A stretch of 24,155 nucleotides of DNA from Lachnospiraceae bacterium UBA3821. Its GTDB lineage: Bacteria > Bacillota > Clostridia > Lachnospirales > Lachnospiraceae. The stretch lies in NCBI GenBank assembly GCA_002368865.1, contig DFDT01000046.1, forward strand, positions 1 to 24,155, read 5' to 3'. A model generated the notes under the pieces. It saw only the letters and a program-made list of their open reading frames with translations, made no database searches and was not told where the DNA came from. Position numbers and translations under genes: made by a program. Positions within the stretch are counted from its first letter, which is position 1; each line of letters begins with the position of its first letter. Shown here piece after piece: positions 7,819-15,358 of this stretch.

Positions 7819-8436
7819 ATGCAGTCCGCCGATGCGCGGATCACAGAAGGGATAATAGATATGCTTGTATTTGAGGCAGTGGTATATGAGAAATCGGCTC
7901 ATCAGGCCGTCGCTGCACCTGATGAGTCTCTTTTCCCGCGCATTGCCGCCGGAGATAAGGACGCTTTTTTTACTCTCTATGTTGCTTGCTCCCCGGCTGT
8001 TTATACCTATGCCCTGAGTATTCTCAGAAACCGCAGTGATGCCGAAGACGCAATGCAGGATGCATTTCTAAAAATCCGAAGTGCGGCGCATCTGTATGAG
8101 CCGTTGGGGAAACCGATGGCCTGGGTCTTCACGATCACCAAAAACATCTGCCTTATGATGTACAGGCAAAGATCCCGCATGACTGTCCTCCAGGAAGAAG
8201 GTGCCGTACGGCATCTGGGACTGGACAAGATTGAAAGCGCGGAGGACAGGCTGACACTGGAAAAAGCATTTACAGTTCTTCACGAAGACGCCTGTCAGAT
8301 CATCATGCTTCACGCTGTAGGCGGCATGAAGCATAGAGAAATAGCCAAATTACTGAATATGCCGTTATCGACGGTCTTATCAAAGTATAATCGGGGAATA
8401 AAAAAGCTGCGGTCAGAATTGGAGGAAACGTTATGA
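7819..8436 (+). CDS. ECF-type RNA polymerase sigma factor
   Basis: Sigma-70-family factor of the extracytoplasmic-function size class, about 205 residues. Region 2 runs from LFPRIAAGDKDAFFTLYV through ILRNRSDAEDAMQDAFLKI and PMAWVFTITKNICLMMYRQ (the -10-binding and core-binding helices). Region 4 is DACQIIMLHAVGGMKHREIAKLLNMPLSTVLSKYNRGIKKL, with the DNA-reading helix at MPLSTVLSKYNRG. Two starts are possible: ATG 7819 with AGGG 6 bases upstream, and ATG 7861 with GAAGGGA about 11 bases upstream; both leave region 2 intact. The last codons overlap the anti-sigma gene by four bases (ATGA). This translational coupling is typical of sigma/anti-sigma pairs. It probably transcribes this operon and perhaps other surface genes. 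Confidence 0.92.
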   Translation: MQSADARITEGIIDMLVFEAVVYEKSAHQAVAAPDESLFPRIAAGDKDAFFTLYVACSPAVYTYALSILRNRSDAEDAMQDAFLKIRSAAHLYEPLGKPMAWVFTITKNICLMMYRQRSRMTVLQEEGAVRHLGLDKIESAEDRLTLEKAFTVLHEDACQIIMLHAVGGMKHREIAKLLNMPLSTVLSKYNRGIKKLRSELEETL

Positions 8437-9515
8437 ATAGCCTCAGTGAACAGCAGATTGAAGAATATATCCGCAGAGCCGCATCTGCATTTACTCCGCG
8501 CCGCGAAGAAGAAACATGGGAAAAACCGGTGGAAAAAGCAGATCCCGACGCCTGGTTTTTAGAGGGAACATCCGGAAAAGAGATTTCCCAAAGGAAAGCG
8601 GCCCGTTTCCTGATCAGGTGGGCCACCTTTGCTGCTGCATGTTTTGCCGCCTTTATCATAAGCTGCTTCCGTCTTTACATCTCCTCCGATGCGACAGTTT
8701 ATCTGGATGTTAATCCCTCTATATCTGTTGAAGTGAATCGTATTGGGCGGGTCGTTTCCGTGTCAGCGGACAACGACGATGGCCGTATTATCCTGGACAA
8801 CATGAGTCTTATTAACACAGAGATCGACGTTGCGATGAACGCCTTGCTTGGTTCGATGGTAAAACACGGTTACCTGACATCGGCACACAACACCCTTCTG
8901 GTGTCGGTAGACGGAAAGAGCAGGAACAGAACCGCGGCGTTACAGCAAAGAGTAACTAAGGACGCGGATCAGATCCTGAAAGCTCTCCTTGTAAAGGGCA
9001 TTATTCTGGGACAAACCGTAGATTCAGATTCGGACGACGATATCGAAGACCTCGCGAAAGCATTTGGAATCACCCCTGGGAAAGCAGCGCTGGTCCTTCG
9101 TCTTAAACAGGATTATCCCTCTCTGGAGATCCGCGATCTTGCCGGAATGCCTGTGGCGGACCTTGTGAGGTATTGTCTGTCCTCGGGCATCGACATTTCC
9201 CGATGTCTTGGGGAGAACGGTGAAATTGTCGGTGATTTGGATGATCTGCTTGATCCTGATGAAGCTGACCACAACGACCTGTTCGATGACTATGATCATT
9301 CTGATGACGATCTCGCTGACGATGAGTATGAGTATGAGGACGCCAATGAGCATGTGGACGACGACGGCCTTGAGCGCGGCGATGATTATGACGATGACCT
9401 CGATCATGACGATATTGAAGAGCGCGATGATGACGACGTTCCTCACGAGCGCGATGATGATTTCGACAATGCCTACAACGATGATGCTGATGACGACGAT
9501 CCTGATAATGATTAA
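8433..9515 (+). CDS. RsgI-like anti-sigma factor with Asp-rich extracellular tail
   Basis: Single-pass membrane anti-sigma factor of 360 residues. Residues 1-57 are cytoplasmic and should hold the sigma factor. One transmembrane helix spans about 60-79. Next comes the RsgI middle domain, with YLDVNPSISVEVNR at 90-103 and a long helical part ending near residue 265. In RsgI proteins this domain cuts itself between Asn and Pro of the N-P-S motif, here Asn94-Pro95, so that pulling on the outer part can trigger intramembrane proteolysis. The tail (267-360) has 43 Asp and 9 Glu among 94 residues by my count, almost no hydrophobic core, and no dockerin or carbohydrate-binding module. A polyanion like this probably binds divalent cations or cationic surfaces. 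The gene closes the operon. Confidence 0.85.
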   Translation: MNSLSEQQIEEYIRRAASAFTPRREEETWEKPVEKADPDAWFLEGTSGKEISQRKAARFLIRWATFAAACFAAFIISCFRLYISSDATVYLDVNPSISVEVNRIGRVVSVSADNDDGRIILDNMSLINTEIDVAMNALLGSMVKHGYLTSAHNTLLVSVDGKSRNRTAALQQRVTKDADQILKALLVKGIILGQTVDSDSDDDIEDLAKAFGITPGKAALVLRLKQDYPSLEIRDLAGMPVADLVRYCLSSGIDISRCLGENGEIVGDLDDLLDPDEADHNDLFDDYDHSDDDLADDEYEYEDANEHVDDDGLERGDDYDDDLDHDDIEERDDDDVPHERDDDFDNAYNDDADDDDPDND

Positions 9516-9542
9516 CGCATGCCGGTTAGCTGGGCCTGAACC

Positions 9543-10376
9543 CTACTTCAGGAAATCCAAGATCTTTTCCGCGCTCTGATACCCTTCGCGGTACAGGCTT
9601 TCTATCACAGCCTTGTTTTTTCCCAGGGTATCCATGTCCGCCTTGGCATGAGGTGCGATAATCAATACCTTTCCTTGCTTTTCAAGTCTGAGCAGTTCTT
9701 CCAGTTCGCGGTTATATAAAGACGCGCGGTTAATGATCCTCTCCCTGATCTTGGGATAGGCGCGAAGAAGACGAGCTGCTCTTTTGTCATCCTGACTGCT
9801 TCTGAAATAATCCTTGGGTAAAGTCAAAATAGCGACCACCTTATCGCACCCGTCATCAAATGCGTATCTGACCGGAATAGGATCAGACAGTCCGCCATCA
9901 TAATACTCTCTTCCCCGGAATATATATGCCCTGTTCACGACGGGAAGGTTGCACGACGCGGACAACACCCCGTAATCATTCTTTCTGACATCTTGTTTAT
10001 CGAAAAATACCGGATTTCCCGTCTGTGCGTCAGTCGTGACAATCTTGCAAATCTGCCCGGAACGGGCGAAAGCTTCATAGTTAAGCGGATCTTCTCCATC
10101 CTCATCGCTCACAGTTCGGAAGATGTAATCAAGATTCAACATCGAATGATTTCTGAGCCCGTTTCGAATGCTGACGGCCTCTCTTGAAATATTATACTTT
10201 GTATAAAAGCGCAGATTCCGACCTCTTTGTCCTGCAATATAGGACGCGCAGTTAGCACTTCCCGCAGACACTCCGATGCAATAATCGAAAACAATCCCAT
10301 GATCCAGGCAGTAATCCAGCACCCCGGCGCCGAACGCTCCGCGGTTTCCGCCGCCCACATCAATAACTCCTGTCAT
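9543..10376 (-). CDS. Patatin-like phospholipase family protein
   Basis: Lipid acyl hydrolase of the patatin family, 277 residues, similar in size and motif layout to bacterial YjjU-type proteins. The oxyanion glycine loop is GGGNRG (8-13). The nucleophile is Ser37 in GVSAGS. The catalytic Asp is Asp160 in DGGLSDPIPV. All three parts of the Ser-Asp dyad machinery are therefore intact. No signal peptide or membrane helix is visible, so it should act on the inner membrane face or on cytosolic lipids. GGAGGA lies about 8 bases before the ATG. It is the last gene of a four-gene minus-strand set, 45 bases after a small membrane protein, and converges on the anti-sigma gene with only 27 bases between. 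The substrate is unknown. Confidence 0.9.
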   Translation of the reverse strand: MTGVIDVGGGNRGAFGAGVLDYCLDHGIVFDYCIGVSAGSANCASYIAGQRGRNLRFYTKYNISREAVSIRNGLRNHSMLNLDYIFRTVSDEDGEDPLNYEAFARSGQICKIVTTDAQTGNPVFFDKQDVRKNDYGVLSASCNLPVVNRAYIFRGREYYDGGLSDPIPVRYAFDDGCDKVVAILTLPKDYFRSSQDDKRAARLLRAYPKIRERIINRASLYNRELEELLRLEKQGKVLIIAPHAKADMDTLGKNKAVIESLYREGYQSAEKILDFLK

Positions 10377-10421
10377 TTGTTTCGTCCTCCGTTGTTCACA
10401 GTTGCGTTTTTTAGCGATTAG

Positions 10422-10919
10422 TTACTCTTCGCCTCTCTGCAGAGAAGGGTTTCTCCAGAATCCACCAAGCGAAAGAAATGTCAGTGCCTTCGAAACAAAC
10501 ATAACCAACACCACGACCTCCCTTATCGCAGACCGGACCAGGTTTGCGGTAAGAAGAGTTTCCAATTCATCCACACCTCTGTCCGTGTTTTGCACGGCCA
10601 TTGCGATCTGCCGGGCTTCATTATTGTACAGAAACGGTTCGACAAGCACGCTGAACACGCACAACAGCAGAAAAATGGCAATCGCAATTCCTTTCGACCG
10701 CTCTGCGCTCCTTGTCCTCGTAAGAATCACAAGGTACATGATGCCGATCACGAGACCGCTCACACTGTTTACTATTGCCGCACTCGAAACCACTCTTATT
10801 GCTGTACTCGGAAAATCCAGCAGATCAGGCTTTAAAAAAGCTGTCAGGCAAAACACTGTTGAAAGTGCGGCAATTACCACCGAAATAATCTGAGTATTTT
10901 TGACTTCCCTTATCGACAT
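10422..10919 (-). CDS. Hypothetical four-TM membrane protein
   Basis: Predicted integral membrane protein of 165 residues that I do not recognise. Hydrophobic segments are visible at about IISVVIAALSTVFCLTAFL, VSSAAIVNSVSGLVIGIMYLV, GIAIAIFLLLCVFSVLVEPF and EVVVLVMFVSKALTFLSLGG. A soluble loop of about 40 residues lies between the third and fourth. Two starts are nearly equal: ATG 10919 and GTG 10934, each preceded by its own GAAGGATAA, which forms a small tandem repeat at the junction with the upstream gene. ATG is preferred. The 10938-11153 gene ends just upstream and the patatin gene begins 45 bases downstream, so it is probably co-transcribed with both. A membrane partner for the phospholipase is possible but unsupported. 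Confidence 0.75.
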   Translation of the reverse strand: MSIREVKNTQIISVVIAALSTVFCLTAFLKPDLLDFPSTAIRVVSSAAIVNSVSGLVIGIMYLVILTRTRSAERSKGIAIAIFLLLCVFSVLVEPFLYNNEARQIAMAVQNTDRGVDELETLLTANLVRSAIREVVVLVMFVSKALTFLSLGGFWRNPSLQRGEE

Positions 10920-10937
10920 ACTCTTATCCTTCACCTT

Positions 10938-11153
10938 TTATCCTTCGTCTGATATTTTTTTTAATACCTCTGCGGCTCTTTTCGCATCACTGTCATCCAC
11001 ATAAACATCCACCCCGAAAACTCCGAATCCGGGGACGCCGTGCGTTCGCGGCGCAAGACCTGAGTCCATACAGTAAGCAATAATTCCCGCGTCCTTTAAG
11101 TAATTGATAATATAATCTGCCTCTACTATGTCTTTTGCATTAAACACTTTCAT
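10938..11153 (-). CDS. DUF2007-family small protein
   Basis: Soluble protein of 71 residues resembling the DUF2007 ('putative signal transducing protein') family. Its pattern is an initial strand, a helix that begins A-D-I-V-E-A-D-Y-I, a second strand (GIIAYCMDSG), and a final strand and helix (VDVYVDDSDAKRAAEVLKKI). This is a ferredoxin-like fold found in many Clostridia, often fused to or next to membrane proteins. AAGGAG lies about 10 bases before the ATG. It sits between two small membrane protein genes in one apparent operon. No catalytic residues are visible and the function is unknown. Confidence 0.85.
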   Translation of the reverse strand: MKVFNAKDIVEADYIINYLKDAGIIAYCMDSGLAPRTHGVPGFGVFGVDVYVDDSDAKRAAEVLKKISDEG

Positions 11154-11177
11154 TTGTACGATTCTCCTTGTGAGACG

Positions 11178-11462
11178 TCACCTTTTCGGGGACATGGGGT
11201 GCTTAAAATTTTTCTTCCAGATTTTTAAAATCCAATACCCAGCCAGATACAACAAAAACAGGACAAATTTGTGAATTCTTGTAAGCCGGACCAGATACTC
11301 CGGGTGCATCAATTCAACGAAGCAGCCCGCCAGTCCAATGGCAATATAAAGTATTATAAAAGAATCAAACCATGCTTTTTTTCTCGACACATTTGAATTG
11401 GTGTCACTCAGCCCATCCTCTCTTTGTTTCTTTAATCGTGTTTCAAATTTGTTAGAATCCAT
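11178..11462 (-). CDS. Hypothetical small membrane protein
   Basis: Protein of 94 residues with a charged N-terminus (residues 1-30) and two hydrophobic segments, AWFDSFIILYIAIGLAGCFV and IHKFVLFLLYLAGYWILKIW, ending in a basic tail. I do not recognise a family. It is accepted as a gene because of the strong AAGGAGG site 6 to 7 bases before the ATG and because it leads an unbroken minus-strand series of four genes. It is divergent from the second ycxB-like gene, and its upstream region shares the duplicated ATTAGAAAG...AATGTAAAAT segment with the region upstream of dlgD. Confidence 0.7.
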   Translation of the reverse strand: MDSNKFETRLKKQREDGLSDTNSNVSRKKAWFDSFIILYIAIGLAGCFVELMHPEYLVRLTRIHKFVLFLLYLAGYWILKIWKKNFKHPMSPKR

Positions 11463-11514
11463 CAGCTTCCTCCTTTCTTAGCACCTGCTATTATTCAGCT
11501 CCGCATTTTGGTTA

Positions 11515-12235
11515 ATTTTACATTACTGAAACAAACGTCTTTCTAATATCTTAGGAGGCGTTAGTTACGGGTTTGTCAGTTGATTACAAAATATATAGTC
11601 TCAAATTACCTATTATATTTCCAAAACTCACACTTCATCCGAATCAAATTATGTTATATGGGGAGTCCACCATGATAAATGCGATTTTTACCATAAAAAT
11701 ACAGCACGATGAAGACACTTTGATCGCGCTGTCGCATATGCGTTATGATCTTTTTTCTACCGGAAACAGAATTGCGCGCGATCTGCTGTCAGCACTGCTG
11801 ATTGTTGTCGCTGTGTTTTACGGCAACGCGAGTCTGTGGAGCTTTCTGCTGATTATTATGGCATGCTTTCTGTTTACCGGAACCTATGCGTCATCCGACC
11901 GGACTGCCCGCCGCATCGCGGATCAGATCAGGACGTCCGGCCTCTCCTTTCCTTGCTCTATATATCAGTTTGAATCTGCCGGCATGCGCATCATTGCGAT
12001 GCCTGAACAGGAGGAGACGGATTTCTTGCTCTATAACAGCGCGCTGCGGCTCGGGGAAGACCCCGAAGCTTACTATCTCTTTTTCAATCCCTACGGCGGA
12101 TACATGATCCCCAAAAAAGAACTGGGAAGCCGTGAAGTCGAATTCCGCCGCTTTATCGAAATGAAGACGGGCAAGGCGTTTGTTCGACGACAAACGCCTG
12201 CCCGTCTTTTCAAGCAATGGCTTGCGCACCGTAAG
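11515..12235 (+). repeat. Duplicated ycxB-like block, copy 2
   Basis: Paralogue of the block at 3623-4382. It includes the upstream ATTTTACATT, CTTTCTAAT and GGTTTGTC elements and the complete gene. In both places the block sits divergently next to a minus-strand operon. Confidence 0.8.
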
Positions 12236-12238
12236 TAA
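11672..12238 (+). CDS. YcxB-like membrane protein, copy 2
   Basis: Protein of 188 residues, about three quarters identical to the protein at 3815-4393 and with the same layout: N-terminal segment with IKIQHDEDTLIALSHMRYDL, two-helix hairpin (about 37-70), and C-terminal YcxB domain ending KKELG...KTGKAFVRRQTPA. The C-terminal half is the most conserved, while the second helix and the segment after it vary. GGGGAG lies 6 bases before the chosen ATG. A TTG at 11573 in frame has AGGAGG 13 bases upstream, but the extension has no counterpart in copy 1. Its end is 9 bases from the end of dctM2, and its 3' coding sequence contains a 19-bp hairpin. Function unknown. Confidence 0.82.
   Translation: MINAIFTIKIQHDEDTLIALSHMRYDLFSTGNRIARDLLSALLIVVAVFYGNASLWSFLLIIMACFLFTGTYASSDRTARRIADQIRTSGLSFPCSIYQFESAGMRIIAMPEQEETDFLLYNSALRLGEDPEAYYLFFNPYGGYMIPKKELGSREVEFRRFIEMKTGKAFVRRQTPARLFKQWLAHRK
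12164..12210 (+). terminator. Hairpin plus T-run inside the 3' end of ycxB-like copy 2
   Basis: The arms 12164-12183 and 12190-12208 pair over 19 bases with one bulged A and a six-base loop (TCGACG). The right arm ends in TTTT (12207-12210). It looks like an intrinsic terminator but lies 26 bases before the stop codon at 12236. Copy 1 encodes the same amino acids but does not form this stem. Confidence 0.6.
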
Positions 12239-12247
12239 AAACTATTC

Positions 12248-13576
12248 TTACATGGAGATTGTACTCGACATCGGCCCGTAGATCAGGTCTGGTACGATTG
12301 TGATCAAAACCGGAACAAATGTAATCAGCAGTAGGACCACAAGCAGGCAAAGGATAAACGGCCATATCTCCTTGATGAAGTCTCCAATCCTGCATCCTGT
12401 TATCCCGCAGGTTGTGAACATCATGGATCCAAACGGCGGTGTAATTCCGCCGATCATGATGTTGACAATACAGACCAGGCCGAAATGGATCGGATCTACG
12501 CCTAAGCTCAGTGCGACAGGCAGCAGCAACGGTGTTGCTATCATCAGAGCAGCGCCTCCTTCAAGGAACATCCCCATTAAAAGAAGCACTGCATTTACCA
12601 ACAGCAGGAAGACGTATCTGTTACTTGTCATGTTCATGATAGAGACCGCTACAATCTTCGGCAATCCAATATAGCTCATGTAATATCCAAAGGTGCTGGC
12701 CGACACCATGATCAATACTACGCTGGACGTTCCCGAGACCGTATCCTTCAGGATCGGTATGAGGTGCTCGCGAAAACTCAGTTTTTTATATACAAATTTC
12801 CCAATGATGAAGCAATAGAGAACCGCGACAGCTCCGCCCTCCGCCGGAGTAAATATGGAAAAGCGTATACCAAGTATAATTCCGAACGGAAAGAACAGCC
12901 CCCAGAAAGAAGCAGCCGCCTGTTTGAGTACCACCCTGAGTTCCGGGAAACGGTCGCGTGTTGCAGGATAGCCGCGTTTGTGCGCTATTACCGACACCAC
13001 GATCATCATACTGGCTGACATCAGAATGCCAGGTACATAACCGCCTGCAAACACTCTTCCGAGAGAGACCTGCGCGATCAGGGAATAGATGATCAGATTT
13101 ACCCCCGGAGGGATAACGGGTGTTGCGGCTGATGAAGCGGCGGTGATTGCAGCTGAAAACTCTTTGGAGTACCCTCGTTTCTCCATTTCAGGCACCAGCA
13201 TCTTTGATTGCATGGCACAATCCGCATTAGCAGAACCGGAGCATCCACCCATCAGCATGCTCAAAAGCACGTTTACTTGCGCCAGTCCTCCTTTCATGTG
13301 CCCGGTGACGCACTCACAAAAATCCATCATCTTGTCCGCGATTCCTCCCGCATTCATGACAGATCCCGACATGACAAAAAACGGAATCGCAAGCATAGAG
13401 AACGATTGAGTAGAGTTCATCACTTTTTGAAGAATTGTCCACGGCTGGACGCCCTCATTTACAAATAGAAAATAGAAAAAAGTCGATCCGAAAAGGGCAT
13501 ATACAATAGGCAGTCCCAGGAAATAAAGGATGAAAACCAGGAAAATAGGCAGAACAGCAGTAAAACTCAGCGTCAT
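12248..13576 (-). CDS. dctM: TRAP transporter large permease DctM (second system)
   Basis: Complete large permease of 442 residues, a full-length member of the family. The visible motifs are SMLAIPFFVMSGSVMNAGGI near the N-terminus, GGCSGSANADCAMQSKMLVP, and AASSAATPVIPPGVNLIIY. In the C-terminal half GMFLEGGAALMIATPLLLP and IGGITPPFGSMMF mark the second pseudo-repeat. About 11 to 12 hydrophobic helices can be counted. It overlaps dctQ2 by four bases. Compared with the first system the motifs differ clearly (GCSGSANAD versus GISGSSQAD), so these are two separate transporters and not a recent copy. It ends 9 bases from the convergent ycxB-like gene. Confidence 0.95.
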   Translation of the reverse strand: MTLSFTAVLPIFLVFILYFLGLPIVYALFGSTFFYFLFVNEGVQPWTILQKVMNSTQSFSMLAIPFFVMSGSVMNAGGIADKMMDFCECVTGHMKGGLAQVNVLLSMLMGGCSGSANADCAMQSKMLVPEMEKRGYSKEFSAAITAASSAATPVIPPGVNLIIYSLIAQVSLGRVFAGGYVPGILMSASMMIVVSVIAHKRGYPATRDRFPELRVVLKQAAASFWGLFFPFGIILGIRFSIFTPAEGGAVAVLYCFIIGKFVYKKLSFREHLIPILKDTVSGTSSVVLIMVSASTFGYYMSYIGLPKIVAVSIMNMTSNRYVFLLLVNAVLLLMGMFLEGGAALMIATPLLLPVALSLGVDPIHFGLVCIVNIMIGGITPPFGSMMFTTCGITGCRIGDFIKEIWPFILCLLVVLLLITFVPVLITIVPDLIYGPMSSTISM

Positions 13577-14160
13577 TCTTTTCTTCCTCCTTCCTCATGG
13601 CCTCCGCCTGTTGCCGTCTTCTTTTGGGCCGGACGAAGATAGTCTCTCAGCAAAAAACAGACCGAATAAATCAGTGACAAACCGAATCCTAGTGGTACTG
13701 CAATGCCGGTATACCATTTGGGGATCCGCAGCGTATCAGTAAGGGTCAGTTTCACTTCTCCCCACGCGAACCTCCCGTTAGAAAAGGAGAACATGATTCC
13801 GCGCTTGAAAATCAGGTTCAACACATATTGACCGCTGATATAGGTAAGCAACAGCAGGACTGCAATTTCCAGCAGCGTAACAATGATCTCAACAGTTCTC
13901 CGCGCCTTTCCGCGGGTCAGGTTGACTACGATGTCGACGCCCAGGTGTGCGTGCCTTCTATGTGCATAGGCGCTGCCCATGAAGACAGTCCATACAAACA
14001 GAGAGGTCACTACTTCATCTGTCCAGTTGATCGGCGCATTCAAAATATACCTGAACAGCACATTAACATTTACAAGTATCACACAAATCATCAACGACGT
14101 CCCGCATATGATCGCGTCAAGATTTGTGACAAATGATTTGATAGTAACTTTCTTTTTCAC
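13573..14160 (-). CDS. dctQ: TRAP transporter small permease DctQ (second system)
   Basis: Small permease of 195 residues, somewhat long because of a Lys/Gly/Glu-rich tail after the last helix. The signature segment RYILNAPINWTDEVVTSLFVWTVFMGSAYAHRRHAHLGVD is typical of the family. Four helices are visible, at about 17-37, 50-67, 88-110 and 149-170. The start is GTG at 14160, with AGGGGA about 8 bases upstream. It follows dctP2 by 45 bases and overlaps dctM2 by four, so all three are co-expressed. Confidence 0.93.
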   Translation of the reverse strand: MKKKVTIKSFVTNLDAIICGTSLMICVILVNVNVLFRYILNAPINWTDEVVTSLFVWTVFMGSAYAHRRHAHLGVDIVVNLTRGKARRTVEIIVTLLEIAVLLLLTYISGQYVLNLIFKRGIMFSFSNGRFAWGEVKLTLTDTLRIPKWYTGIAVPLGFGLSLIYSVCFLLRDYLRPAQKKTATGGGHEEGGRKE

Positions 14161-14205
14161 AATCGATTTCCCCTACTCCAAAATAACAAGATTATCCCTG
14201 TTTTT

Positions 14206-15315
14206 TCAGTTGCCTGCGCGGTAGTTACCGATCAGTTCCACAAGCTTATGATGCAGTTCGGGATCGGCTCCGTACTCCTCAACGATCCAATCATAGATCG
14301 GTGCGCAAGACTCGGTAAATGCGTCTAAATCAACCTCATTCCAAGTCACACCGGCCTCTGATTTCATTTTTTCAATCTGAGCAACCTCGTCTTCGGCACA
14401 GGAAGTCTGTTCCCATTCACCGCATTCTAATGCACATTCATCGACAATGTCTCTCCACTTTTTTGGCATCTCCTGGTATACATCTTCAGCCATAAACAAC
14501 CAACGGGTAGCTATAAAGTGATTGGTCAGTGCCACTTTCTTAACCAGCTCGTATGGCGCACCAGCGCCCGCAAGCGTGGAAGTTGATCCTTCAAATCCAT
14601 CGACGACACCGGAAGAGATTGAACTTAGGCACTCAGTAAAGGACATCGGAACAGGCGTAGCGCCCATGGCTTCGATGGTTTTGATGAACAGTGCCGCAGT
14701 AGTTGAGCGAAGTTTTACGCCCTTCAGATCTTCCGGTGTGCGGATATCTTTATTGGTCACTACAGAACGAAAGCCGAACGAATAGTGGGTATCAAGAATG
14801 TGGATATTTTCCTCCGCCAGTTTCGCTTTCACTGCATCAACCAGTTCGGAATCCATAACATAATTGTATTCTTCATCGCTGTTATAAAGCATTGGCCCGA
14901 CAAGAACAGCACAGTCTCCAACCCAGTCAGCAAAGAGCGAAGGTTCCTCAAGACCAATCCATTTATCTCCGTTGACAGCATGCACAACCGAGTCGCGATA
15001 GCAGTCCAGTTCGTTCAAACCGTGAAAATCAACCTTTACATGCCCCTCGGTACGCTCGGTGACCATTTCTGCAAATTTTTCAGCCGCCTTATAGTTCCAT
15101 TCCTTGGGATTGAATACATTCGAATAGGTCAGTTCGATGTAGTATGAGTCCGCATCAGCATCCGATCCTGCGGCTTCCTGGTTATCTTCGGTCCCGGCAG
15201 CGTCGTTTCCGGCGGCACCTGCAGCGCCCGGAGCAGGCGTTCCGCCACAGGCGGACAAACCTAAAACAACCGTTAATGTAAGGATAATCGAAAGCAATCT
15301 TTTAGCATTTTTCAT
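14206..15315 (-). CDS. dctP: TRAP transporter substrate-binding lipoprotein DctP (second system)
   Basis: Solute receptor of 369 residues. The lipoprotein signal is LLSIILTLTVVLGLSACGG, with the lipidated Cys at residue 23. An Ala/Gly/Asp-rich linker follows to about residue 57. The DctP fold shows RTPEDLKGVKLRSTTA, whose Arg is the usual carboxylate clamp, and SSGVVDGFEGSTSTL. The ligand differs from that of the first system, as the pocket segments have little in common. GGGAGG precedes the ATG. The gene is the first of the operon and lies 124 bases downstream of the mgtC-like gene, with its own promoter (site B). Confidence 0.94.
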   Translation of the reverse strand: MKNAKRLLSIILTLTVVLGLSACGGTPAPGAAGAAGNDAAGTEDNQEAAGSDADADSYYIELTYSNVFNPKEWNYKAAEKFAEMVTERTEGHVKVDFHGLNELDCYRDSVVHAVNGDKWIGLEEPSLFADWVGDCAVLVGPMLYNSDEEYNYVMDSELVDAVKAKLAEENIHILDTHYSFGFRSVVTNKDIRTPEDLKGVKLRSTTAALFIKTIEAMGATPVPMSFTECLSSISSGVVDGFEGSTSTLAGAGAPYELVKKVALTNHFIATRWLFMAEDVYQEMPKKWRDIVDECALECGEWEQTSCAEDEVAQIEKMKSEAGVTWNEVDLDAFTESCAPIYDWIVEEYGADPELHHKLVELIGNYRAGN

Positions 15316-15358
15316 GATTTTCCTCCCTTTTTTAAATTTGTATTTGGTAACTATTTTA

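Noticed and set aside
9024..9446. Long minus-strand open frame across the Asp-rich coding region
   Set aside because: It is the mirror of GAT/GAC repeats (reading as Ile/Val), an artefact of the low-complexity codons.
3623..12238. Composite transposon bounded by the two ycxB-like blocks
   Set aside because: No transposase, terminal inverted repeats or target-site duplications are visible; the blocks are diverged genes.
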